Shown here in pieces: positions 1 to 5,593 of a DNA stretch of 5,593 nucleotides. Made by a program: the position numbers and the translations under genes. Numbering within the stretch: position 1 is the first letter of the stretch; every line of letters begins with the position of its first letter. Origin of the DNA: an uncultured Verrucomicrobiota bacterium. GTDB taxonomy: Bacteria > Verrucomicrobiota > Verrucomicrobiia > Limisphaerales > UBA9464. The DNA is taken from positions 1 through 5,593 of the forward strand of contig CAIYXO010000429.1 of assembly GCA_903930165.1 (NCBI GenBank). Direction: 5' to 3'. Below the pieces are notes generated by a model. The model saw only the letters and a program-made list of their open reading frames with translations. It was not told the origin of the DNA and searched no databases.

Positions 1-531
1 GTCTTTGACGTCGTGCCGCTCTGGCAGCGGGTGCTCGAAGTCAAACCATCGGCCCGCATGCTGGTGGTCGGCGAAGGGCCCCATCGGTTGGAATTGGAGA
101 ACCGCATCCGAGCTGCCGGCTTGGCGCACGCGGTGACGCTGACCGGCGCGGTGTCCGAAGCGGAGAAGTGCCGTTTGCTCTCGAGGTGCCGCATCGGACT
201 GAGCCTTTCCCGCGAGGAAGGTTGGGGACTTTCCGTGAACGAGTTCCTGGGTATCGGCTTGCCGGTGGTGGCGATGGAGGTGCCCGTCTTCCGGTCGGTG
301 TTCCCGGATCAGCTCGATTTGGTCCCACAGGGAGACATCTCCGCTGCGGCGAACCGTGTCGTCCACTGGCTGGACCACCCGGAAGAGTCTCGGCGTCGGG
401 GAATCGAGGGCCGCGAATTCGTGAAGCGCTACGACCATCGGGCGGTGGCGGAGCGGGAACTGGAGATTTTGAAGGAGGCGGTGAGGCGGAGGAGGTTGAA
501 GGGAGGAGGGGTTGAAGGGGTGAAGGGTTGA
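1..531 (+). CDS. Glycosyltransferase, GT4-like (group 1), C-terminal part; start outside window
   Basis: The frame is open from the first base, so the true start lies to the left; 176 residues are visible. They match the C-terminal, nucleotide-sugar-binding Rossmann half of GT-B retaining glycosyltransferases (Glycos_transf_1). Visible landmarks are the strand-turn MLVVGEGP near residues 24-31, a VTLTG strand near 45-49, and the EX7E signature EGWGLSVNE (Glu73 and Glu81), followed by GIGLPVVA. In this family the EX7E region contacts the donor sugar nucleotide. The helix ending near residue 161 is the usual end of the fold. The last 15 residues (RRRRLKGGGVEGVKG) are basic and Gly-rich and are encoded largely by a purine-rich repeat, so they are probably an appended tail. 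The gene likely transfers a sugar in polysaccharide or glycolipid synthesis; acceptor and donor cannot be read from this half. It converges on the ABC operon. Confidence 0.88.
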   Translation, partial: VFDVVPLWQRVLEVKPSARMLVVGEGPHRLELENRIRAAGLAHAVTLTGAVSEAEKCRLLSRCRIGLSLSREEGWGLSVNEFLGIGLPVVAMEVPVFRSVFPDQLDLVPQGDISAAANRVVHWLDHPEESRRRGIEGREFVKRYDHRAVAERELEILKEAVRRRRLKGGGVEGVKG

Positions 532-550
532 AGGGGTGAAAGGGGAGGAA
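492..550. repeat. Purine-rich short repeat block (GGTTGAAGG / GGGTGAAGG units)
   Basis: One strand is almost entirely G, A and a few T. GGTTGAAGG occurs at 494-502, 510-518 and 526-534, with GGTGAAGG and GGTGAAAGG variants between and after them. The two intervals between full copies are both 16 bases. The block covers the last dozen codons of the glycosyltransferase, supplies its TGA stop (529-531) and runs about 20 bases past it. The complementary strand is a polypyrimidine tract (TTCAACCC-like). Function is unknown; slipped-strand expansion or a mobile short repeat are both possible. Confidence 0.75.
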
Positions 551-563
551 GACGGACAACGGG

Positions 564-578
564 CGGCGCTCTGCGCCG
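564..578. repeat. Perfect GC-rich hairpin (6-bp arms, 3-base loop)
   Basis: CGGCGC at 564-569 and GCGCCG at 573-578 are exact reverse complements around a TCT loop. No T-run follows on either strand, so it is not a canonical intrinsic terminator. It lies 33 bases after the glycosyltransferase stop codon, between GGACAAC at 554-560 and the heptamer run starting at 584. It could protect the 3' end of the glycosyltransferase transcript or belong to the repeat unit. Confidence 0.5.
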
Positions 579-583
579 ACAAC

Positions 584-632
584 GGACGACGAACAAAGGA
601 CAACTGGCAACGGACAACGACCAACCACCAAA
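584..632. repeat. Degenerate tandem heptamer run (GGACAAC-like)
   Basis: Units read in nearly perfect 7-base phase: GGACGAC (584), GAACAAA (591), GGACAAC (598), one extra T, a shortened GGCAAC (606), GGACAAC (612), GACCAAC (619), CACCAAA (626). A further GGACAAC lies upstream at 554-560. The run is not in a credible gene on either strand and ends just before the operon terminator's T-tract. Similar GGACAAC strings are, to my recollection, frequent between genes in some Verrucomicrobiota; I cannot verify that here. Confidence 0.65.
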
Positions 633-637
633 GCCCC

Positions 638-683
638 AAAAAACAAAAAGGCCGAACCGGGTGGGAACCCGATTCGGCCTTTT
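638..683 (-). terminator. Intrinsic terminator of the minus-strand ABC operon
   Basis: Two 17-base arms (646-662 and 667-683) flank a 4-base loop. Read on the minus strand every position pairs, with a single G-U wobble; on the plus strand the same position is a C-A mismatch. On the minus strand the stem is followed by a U-tract made of five U, a G and six U (649 down to 638). The stem starts about 26 bases after the DUF4340 stop codon, where an operon terminator is expected. On the plus strand only four T follow the stem, so it may also stop glycosyltransferase transcripts, but less efficiently. Confidence 0.92.
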
Positions 684-708
684 GGGTGAAGACGGAGTGG
701 TCCGTCGT

Positions 709-1908
709 TCAGTTCGCGCCGGGCAGGTTGGGCGCGGTGAAGACCGGGGCGTCCGCTCCGGCTGCCGGTTTGGTCTCGTCCTTCTTGGGATCCTCGAAGA
801 GCTCGGAACGGTTCTTGAAGAGCGGATCGATGGACCAGCGGCTGGTCAGGAAGGTCCACTTCGAGAGGGCCTTCTCCGCGGCGAGCTTGTCCTGCTGCTT
901 CTTCAGCTTCTCGGCGAACTCCTTGTCGAGCTTCTCCTTGTCCTCCGGCTTCTCGTCCTTGCCCGGCACCCGCTGGGTGGCGAGTTCCGCGGCGACGGTG
1001 AAGCGGAACGGGTAGCGGTCGGCTTCCTGGGCCTTGCCCACCTGGAATTCGTAGGTCCAACCGGCGGCCGTCTTGACGACCGCCTTGGTGCCTCCCGCGA
1101 AGCCCAGGGTTTCCTCCTTGGGATCGGTGACGACGTCGTCGAACGACGGCGAGCTGAGGAGGGTGCCAAAGGATCCGAGCTTGGTGGTGTCGAGCTTCTC
1201 CGCAGGTGCGGCATCGGCAAGGGACCAACCGGCAAACTCGTTGGTCCGGACGAGGGCGAAGCTGTTCGTGGCGACGGAATGGGTCACGGAGACCGCGACG
1301 GGCTGCTCCACCTTGATCCAGTCCTTCTCGAGCCAGTCGTCCGGCTTGGGCTCGGCGTTGGCGAGGACCTCGTTGACCATGGCGATGGAGTCGAGTTTGC
1401 CGTCCACCTGGACGTAGCGGCCGATGGGCCACGAACCGCCGCCGAAGGCGTCGTCGCCCTTGGACTCCTTGTTGACCTTCTTGCCGAGAAGCAGGGACCG
1501 GGAGGCCTTGCCGTCGGCGCCGAGCAGTTCGACGAGCACGCCGGGTCCCTTGTCAGGGGCGGTGAGTTCGAGGGCCGCGAGCCGGGAAGGGCCGACCGAG
1601 ACGGGCTGGGTGGCCTTGAGGTCGACAAGCTTCCGGACGAAGTCCTGGATGCTGGCGAAGTTGGCGTTGTAGCCGCCGCGTTCCTTGACCGTCCAGTTGT
1701 CGCCGGACTTCACCAGGTTGAGCTGGTTGGTGCCGGCGGTGATGCGGAGTCCCTGGATGGTGGAGGCGTCGAGCTTGCCGAGCACCGGGGCACCAAGGGA
1801 GGCCTTGGACTGTTGGAAGCCGGCGGCCTGACGGCTGCGGACGTAGAGACCCGCGCCACCGAGCGCGACGCCGGCGACGACGAGGAGGGCCAGTTGCTGG
1901 GTTTTCAT
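709..1908 (-). CDS. DUF4340 domain protein, membrane-anchored
   Basis: This 399-residue protein begins with MKTQQ and a single hydrophobic helix (about 6-23) followed by Arg residues. It has no clear signal-peptidase site, so it is probably an N-terminal anchor with the rest in the periplasm. DUF4340 features are the repeated pattern of a strand, a W-x-V segment (NWTVKERGG, 71-79), a helix (FASIQDFVRKLVDLKA, 84-99) and a stretch of the form GRYVQVDGKLDSIAMV (163-178) leading to DDWLEKDWIKVE (190-201). A second half repeats this style (GWTYEFQVGK, 283-292). A Lys/Glu-rich helix (about 315-348) precedes a more conserved-looking segment, KWTFLTSRWSIDPLF (350-364). Biochemical function of DUF4340 is not established; these proteins are commonly encoded next to GldG-like proteins. 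The ATG overlaps the stop of the upstream gene (ATGA), implying translational coupling. It is the last gene before the terminator. Confidence 0.9.
   Translation of the reverse strand: MKTQQLALLVVAGVALGGAGLYVRSRQAAGFQQSKASLGAPVLGKLDASTIQGLRITAGTNQLNLVKSGDNWTVKERGGYNANFASIQDFVRKLVDLKATQPVSVGPSRLAALELTAPDKGPGVLVELLGADGKASRSLLLGKKVNKESKGDDAFGGGSWPIGRYVQVDGKLDSIAMVNEVLANAEPKPDDWLEKDWIKVEQPVAVSVTHSVATNSFALVRTNEFAGWSLADAAPAEKLDTTKLGSFGTLLSSPSFDDVVTDPKEETLGFAGGTKAVVKTAAGWTYEFQVGKAQEADRYPFRFTVAAELATQRVPGKDEKPEDKEKLDKEFAEKLKKQQDKLAAEKALSKWTFLTSRWSIDPLFKNRSELFEDPKKDETKPAAGADAPVFTAPNLPGAN
1905..1908 (-). promoter_or_regulatory. ATGA stop/start overlap (translational coupling)
   Basis: Read on the minus strand, ATGA holds the start of the DUF4340 gene and the TGA of the GldG-like gene. 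No purine-rich Shine-Dalgarno stretch lies just upstream of this ATG, so ribosomes ending the first gene probably restart here. This would keep the two products in fixed proportion. Confidence 0.7.
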
Positions 1909-3779
1909 TTGGCGTTGGTACGGTTCTTACGGGCGATGGCGAAGGCGATGCCGGTGGCGGAAACGAGGAACGGCATCAGGGCGATGTTCATCCACTTGAC
2001 GCGGTTCTCGAGGTTCTTGACCTCGACATCGAGGTTGCGGCGTTCCTGGCGGAGCTCCTTGCGGGCGGCCACCTGGTCTTCCTTGAAGCGGGCGATGGCC
2101 TCCTGCTGTTCCTTGGTGAGGATGATCTTGGAGGCGTTGCCCTCCTTCTTCACCTGCACCTCGTTCAACCGGTTCTGCAGGTCCTCCACCTTGCGGTTGA
2201 GGGCCTCGATCTTGCCCTGGTACCGGGAGCGGGCCTCGGCCTCCATCTTCTGGACCACCGTGAACGGACGGCTCACCGAGGCGCGGCCGCGCGCGCCGAC
2301 GAGGTTCACGTCGCCGGCGGCCTGTTCGATGAGGTTCTGCACCAGGGCGAGGTTGCCGTTGCGCGGGACCGCGATGCCGAACATCGGGTTCACCTCGACC
2401 GAGTAGGCGTCGTAGAGGAAATCGGCGTCGCCGAAGAGGTAGACGGCACCGTCGACCTTCGATTCCTTGAGCACGTCGGTGGCGTTGGTGTCGCCGGGTT
2501 TGCCGGACGGGAAGGCCGTCTTGAACTTGCCGGTCAGCCGGAGCGCCAACGGATAGTTGGTCCGGGCCGAGGCGAACTCGTCGAGGATCTTGCCGCCGTT
2601 GAACTGCGAGGTCATGCCGTCCACGAGCTGGGCGTCGTCCGAGGACTTGAGCAGCACGTCGGCGCGGAGCCCGTCGACCGGCTTGCCGGTGAAGGCGCCG
2701 GCGAACGGGATCCAGAGGTTGTCGCTCTGGCCGGTGACCGCGTCCTCCTTGTTGACGCCGTCGCCGTTGAGGAACAGGAACGCAGGAACCGGCTGGGGGC
2801 GGCCGTCGCGGCCGGCCAGTTCACGCGAGAAGGTCCGGTCGGCGACGACCTTGGTGGTGTCGAACTGGATGCCCCAGGATTCCAGCAGCTTGGGCAGGCT
2901 GGAACCGCCGCCGAAGTTGAGGCCCATGGGGTTCGGGCTGCGGTTGTCGGCAAGGCACATGGCGTCGAGAAAGGCCACCACCTTGCCGCCGCGCAGGATG
3001 AACTGGTCGATGGCGAACTGGGTCTTCTCGGTGATTTCCTTGGGATGGACGAGGATCAGCACCTGGACGGACTCTGGGATGGTGTCGACGTCCGTACCGA
3101 CGGACTCCACGGTGAAGTCGCGCTTGAGTTCGCTGAAGGTGACCCAGGCGGGTTGGGGCTGTTGGCGGCCCATCTGCATCATGGCCATGGGATTCGCCGC
3201 CGGTCCGCCGAGCACGGGCAGGGCGGACATGACGCCGAGCACGGGCTTGTTGGTGCTGATGACCTGGGAGATGACGCGGGCTAGGTCGTATTCGAGGAGC
3301 TTCTCACGCTGGGGCGAGAGGAAGGGGATCGCCTTGGTCTCCGGCGCGAGGCTGACCGCGAGGCCGAAGTAGAAGGGGTCGCCGCCCATCTGGCCGAGGG
3401 AGAACGGTTCGACACCGTCGAGCTTGGCGGCGTCTTCGGCCTCCGAGTCGGGCTCGGGATCGAGCTTCTTGATGGTGATCTTGTTGCCCGAGGCGGTGCG
3501 GAACTCCTGGAGGAGGTCCTCGATGTTCTGGGCGTAGTTCTTGAGGGCGCTCGGCATCCGGTTCTCGGAGCGGGAGACGTAGAGGCGGACCTCCACCTCG
3601 GAATCGATCTTGGAGAGGATCTTCCGGGTGCCGTCGGACAGCGTGTGCAACTGGTCTGCGGTGAGGTCGAGTCGGACGCGGACGGGGCTGAAGATCAGGT
3701 TCAGGCCGGTCAGGGCGATGAAGACGAGCAGCAGGCCCGCCGTGGAGAACAGGATCGTCTGAAGCTTGTTCTGTTTCAT
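1905..3779 (-). CDS. GldG-like ABC transporter auxiliary protein
   Basis: This 624-residue protein has one hydrophobic helix at each end (about 9-30 and 597-616), so the large middle part is probably periplasmic. After the first helix comes the typical GldG-family stretch DLTADQLHTLSDGTRKIL (38-55). Next are a redox-fold-like region (EVEVRLYVS, 61-69), and the auxiliary domain (ABC_transp_aux) with HPKEITEKTQFAIDQF (245-260), LRGGKVVAFLDA (262-273) and YLFGDADFLYD (447-457). NLALVQNLIEQAAGD (476-490) follows. Residues about 508-595 are charged and heptad-like, consistent with a long coiled coil leading to the second helix. A Met/Gln/Pro-rich insert lies near 195-210. GldG is known from Bacteroidetes gliding motility, where it partners GldA and GldF; outside that group the role is unknown. 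It starts 25 bases after the permease stop. Confidence 0.9.
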   Translation of the reverse strand: MKQNKLQTILFSTAGLLLVFIALTGLNLIFSPVRVRLDLTADQLHTLSDGTRKILSKIDSEVEVRLYVSRSENRMPSALKNYAQNIEDLLQEFRTASGNKITIKKLDPEPDSEAEDAAKLDGVEPFSLGQMGGDPFYFGLAVSLAPETKAIPFLSPQREKLLEYDLARVISQVISTNKPVLGVMSALPVLGGPAANPMAMMQMGRQQPQPAWVTFSELKRDFTVESVGTDVDTIPESVQVLILVHPKEITEKTQFAIDQFILRGGKVVAFLDAMCLADNRSPNPMGLNFGGGSSLPKLLESWGIQFDTTKVVADRTFSRELAGRDGRPQPVPAFLFLNGDGVNKEDAVTGQSDNLWIPFAGAFTGKPVDGLRADVLLKSSDDAQLVDGMTSQFNGGKILDEFASARTNYPLALRLTGKFKTAFPSGKPGDTNATDVLKESKVDGAVYLFGDADFLYDAYSVEVNPMFGIAVPRNGNLALVQNLIEQAAGDVNLVGARGRASVSRPFTVVQKMEAEARSRYQGKIEALNRKVEDLQNRLNEVQVKKEGNASKIILTKEQQEAIARFKEDQVAARKELRQERRNLDVEVKNLENRVKWMNIALMPFLVSATGIAFAIARKNRTNAK

Positions 3780-3804
3780 GTCGGGAAGGGAAGGGGTGTG
3801 GGTT

Positions 3805-4554
3805 TCAGGCTCCGCGCAGGTTGCGCAGGATCACGCTGGTGCCGAAGAGGCTGAAGGTGATCACCGAGGCGAAGAAGAGCAGGTCGCGGAAGTCGACGAC
3901 GCCGCGTTGGAAGCTCGCGAAGTGGGGCATCACCGAGAAGCCGGCGATCAGCTCCACGAGGTCCGTGGGCGCCCAACGCACGAGCAGGCTGGTGACCGGT
4001 TCCCATCCGGCGAGGATGAGGAAGAAGCAGATCACCACGGAGAGGATGAAGCTGATGACCTGGTTCCGGGTGAGGGCGGAGGTGGCCACGGTGACCGCGA
4101 GGTAGGCGCCGGCGAGCAGGAGGCTGCCGAGGTAGCCGGTGAGGATCGCGCCGCCGTCCGGGTTGCCGAGGTAGAACACCGTGATGGCGACCGGGAAGGT
4201 GAGGGCGAGGGCCAAGGCGAGGAACGCCCAGCTGGCGAGGAACTTTCCGACGATCGCCTGCCACGCGGTGACGGGCATCGTCAGGAGCAGTTCGAGGGTG
4301 CCGACGCGGCGTTCCTCGGCCCAGAGACGCATGCCGGCGGCCGGTACGAGGAACAGGTACAGCCACGGGTGCCAGTTGAAGAACGGCCGGGCCAGGGCCG
4401 CCTCGCCGGCCTCGAAGAAGCCGCCGAGCATGAAGGTGAAGAAGCCGTTGAGCAGCAGGAAGATGACGATGAACACGTACGCCACGGGTGAGGCGAAGTA
4501 TCCGGTCAGCTCCCGTTTCAGGATCGTCCAGATGTTGCGAAACGATTCGTTCAT
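3805..4554 (-). CDS. ABC-2 type permease, GldF-like
   Basis: This 249-residue protein is the usual length for the single-domain ABC-2 permeases paired with GldG proteins. About six membrane segments are visible: roughly 23-45, 62-78, 102-128, 134-160, 165-185 and 224-244. Family-typical stretches are the amphipathic N-terminus ending in ELTGYFASPVAYVFIVIFLL (15-34), the cytoplasmic loop RLWAEERRVGTLELLLTMPV (76-95), which in this family is thought to form the contact with the ATPase, and HFASFQRGVVDFRDLLFFAS (211-230). The start is ATG, with TTTTTCCCAATCCC rather than a Shine-Dalgarno motif a short way upstream. It presumably forms the membrane channel or force-transmitting part with the ATPase encoded just upstream. 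The substrate is unknown. Confidence 0.92.
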   Translation of the reverse strand: MNESFRNIWTILKRELTGYFASPVAYVFIVIFLLLNGFFTFMLGGFFEAGEAALARPFFNWHPWLYLFLVPAAGMRLWAEERRVGTLELLLTMPVTAWQAIVGKFLASWAFLALALALTFPVAITVFYLGNPDGGAILTGYLGSLLLAGAYLAVTVATSALTRNQVISFILSVVICFFLILAGWEPVTSLLVRWAPTDLVELIAGFSVMPHFASFQRGVVDFRDLLFFASVITFSLFGTSVILRNLRGA

Positions 4555-4592
4555 GGATTCGAAGGGATTGGGAAAAACAGGTTGGGGTGGCA

Positions 4593-4638
4593 GGAGCGTG
4601 CCGGGAATCGGTTCAGGACCGGCTCCGACGTGCGCTCC
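4593..4638 (-). other. Possible intercistronic stem-loop between ATPase and permease genes
   Basis: The 94-base gap between these genes is the largest inside the operon. GGAGCG (4593-4598) pairs with CGCTCC (4633-4638), and inside it GCCGG (4600-4604) pairs with CCGGC (4619-4623), giving an 11-bp interrupted stem with a 14-base loop and an unequal internal loop. There is no U-tract, so it is not a terminator. It could stabilise or process the message, or be chance in GC-rich DNA. Confidence 0.25.
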
Positions 4639-4648
4639 ACTTCAGGGT

Positions 4649-5593
4649 TCAGGCGCGGGCCTTCACCGAGTCGGGCAGGGTGATGGAGCGGAACACATCG
4701 TCGAGGCGTCCCTCTTCGGTGTGCAGCTCGTCGAACTTCCAGCCTTCCTTGAGCACCACCTCGGCGACGGCCTTGGCGAGCTCTCCATGGATCGACCGGT
4801 CGCGGGGTGCGACGCGGGCGAGCACGGTGTTGGAGTCGCCCTGGACGGAGACCTTGCCGGCGATGGACAGGGAATTGAGGCGGGAGCGGAGGGCCTCGGC
4901 GGCGACGCCATGGACCCGAAGCGAGACCGAGCCGGCGTTCTCGGCGCGCGCCTTCAGTTCGTTCGGGGTGCCGTTGGCAACCACGCTGCCCCGGTCGATG
5001 ATGATCGCACGGGTGCAGCAGGCCTCGACCTCCTCCAGGATGTGCGTGGAGAAGATGATCGCCTTGGTCTGGCCCATCCGCTTGATGATCTGCCGGACTT
5101 CGTGCTTCTGGTTGGGATCCAGGCCGTCGGTCGGTTCGTCGAGCACCAGGACCTCCGGATCATGGAGGATCGACTGGGCGAAACAGGTGCGGTGCCGGTA
5201 GCCCTTGGAGAGGGTGTCCACGCTCTGGTGGAGGACGCCTTCCAGGAAACAGAGCCCGGCCACATGGGCGATGGCTGTTTCTATGGCGGCGCCCTTGAGG
5301 CCACGGAGTTCCGCGGTGAAGCGGAGGAAACCGTAGACGGTCATGTCCGAATAGCACGGGGCGCTTTCGGGCAGGTAACCGATCAGCTTCTTGGCCTCGA
5401 TGGGCTGTTCCGAGATGTCGTGGCTTCCGATGCGGACACGTCCGGATGTTGGCGGGATGTAGCCCGTGATCATCCGCATGGTGGTGGACTTCCCCGCGCC
5501 GTTGGGCCCGAGGAATCCAAGGATCTCACCGCGATTGACCGTGAACGACACTCCGTTCACCGCCCGTTTCGGACCGAATTCCTTGATGAGAGA
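4649..5593 (-). CDS. ABC transporter ATP-binding protein, GldA-like; start outside window
   Basis: The reading frame stays open to the right edge (residues SLIKEFGPKRA precede an internal GTG), so the N-terminus is cut; 314 residues are visible. The usual family start would be only some ten residues further out. Numbered from the edge, it shows Walker A GPNGAGKST (29-37), Walker B VLVLDEP with Asp152 and Glu153, D-loop GLDP after it, and the switch His184 in FSTHILEE. The signature is LSKGY (128-132) instead of LSGGQ, and the Q-loop region reads GYLPESAP with Glu76 near where Gln is normal; both variants are common in GldA/CcmA-like ATPases. A C-terminal domain of about 90 residues ends in the typical LDDVF stretch. 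It should power the ABC-2 permease encoded next. An internal GTG at 5558-5560 is not a likely start because the ATPase fold begins before it. Confidence 0.93.
   Translation of the reverse strand, partial: SLIKEFGPKRAVNGVSFTVNRGEILGFLGPNGAGKSTTMRMITGYIPPTSGRVRIGSHDISEQPIEAKKLIGYLPESAPCYSDMTVYGFLRFTAELRGLKGAAIETAIAHVAGLCFLEGVLHQSVDTLSKGYRHRTCFAQSILHDPEVLVLDEPTDGLDPNQKHEVRQIIKRMGQTKAIIFSTHILEEVEACCTRAIIIDRGSVVANGTPNELKARAENAGSVSLRVHGVAAEALRSRLNSLSIAGKVSVQGDSNTVLARVAPRDRSIHGELAKAVAEVVLKEGWKFDELHTEEGRLDDVFRSITLPDSVKARA

Noticed and set aside
564..578. GC hairpin as terminator of the glycosyltransferase gene
   Set aside because: No T-run follows it on the plus strand, so it lacks the second half of an intrinsic terminator.
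584..632. CRISPR-like array
   Set aside because: Units are 7 bases with no spacers, far from the 24-40-base repeats and unique spacers of CRISPR.
41..1432. Long minus-strand open frame of 463 codons
   Set aside because: It runs through the terminator, the repeat gap and antisense to the glycosyltransferase, overlaps the well-supported DUF4340 gene, and is Arg/Pro/Gly/Ser-rich with no family resemblance.
661..2406. Long plus-strand open frame of 581 codons opposite the DUF4340 and GldG-like genes
   Set aside because: It begins inside the terminator, its translation is Gly/Glu/Leu-rich without recognisable domains, and it changes character where the antisense gene changes frame. It is the usual open antisense frame in GC-rich DNA.
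3766..4491. Plus-strand open frame of 241 codons opposite the permease
   Set aside because: The translation is an extreme Glu/Gly/Asp/His-rich composition mirroring hydrophobic codons of the permease on the other strand; no domain is visible.
4488..5201. Plus-strand open frame of 237 codons opposite the ATPase
   Set aside because: Ser/Arg-rich shadow of a gene with all ABC ATPase motifs; no independent support.
5558..5560. Internal GTG as the start of the ATPase
   Set aside because: The residues encoded before it (IKEFGPKRAV) match the conserved first strand region of ABC ATPases, so the true start is beyond the right edge.

Overview
This GC-rich window (roughly 60-65% GC by eye) looks like the chromosome of a Gram-negative-type bacterium. 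The gene set (GldA/GldF-like ABC transporter, GldG-like auxiliary protein and a DUF4340 protein) and the short purine-rich and GGACAAC-type intergenic repeats suggest the Verrucomicrobiota/Planctomycetota area. That placement is an inference from style; there is no rRNA or other marker here. No mobile element, CRISPR array, tRNA or rRNA was seen.

Layout: positions 1-531 (+) hold the C-terminal part of a GT4-type glycosyltransferase whose start lies left of the window. Its last codons run into a purine-rich repeat block (about 492-550). A 177-base non-coding gap (532-708) follows. It holds the end of that block, a small perfect GC hairpin (564-578), a run of degenerate heptamers related to GGACAAC (584-632), and a strong intrinsic terminator serving the minus strand (638-683).

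From 709 to the right edge all genes are on the minus strand and read right to left as one probable operon: ABC ATPase (5593 to 4649, start outside the window), ABC-2 permease (4554 to 3805), GldG-like membrane-anchored protein with a C-terminal coiled coil (3779 to 1905), and a DUF4340 protein (1908 to 709). The last two overlap by an ATGA. The terminator lies about 26 bases after the final stop codon.

The four products plausibly form one inner-membrane machine. The ATPase and permease make the ABC core, while the GldG-like and DUF4340 proteins would project large domains into the periplasm. The closest named relatives are GldA/GldF/GldG of Bacteroidetes gliding motility, but such operons also occur in bacteria that do not glide and the substrate is unknown. 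The window is mostly an ordinary conserved operon; the least explained DNA is the repeat-rich gap between the convergent genes.
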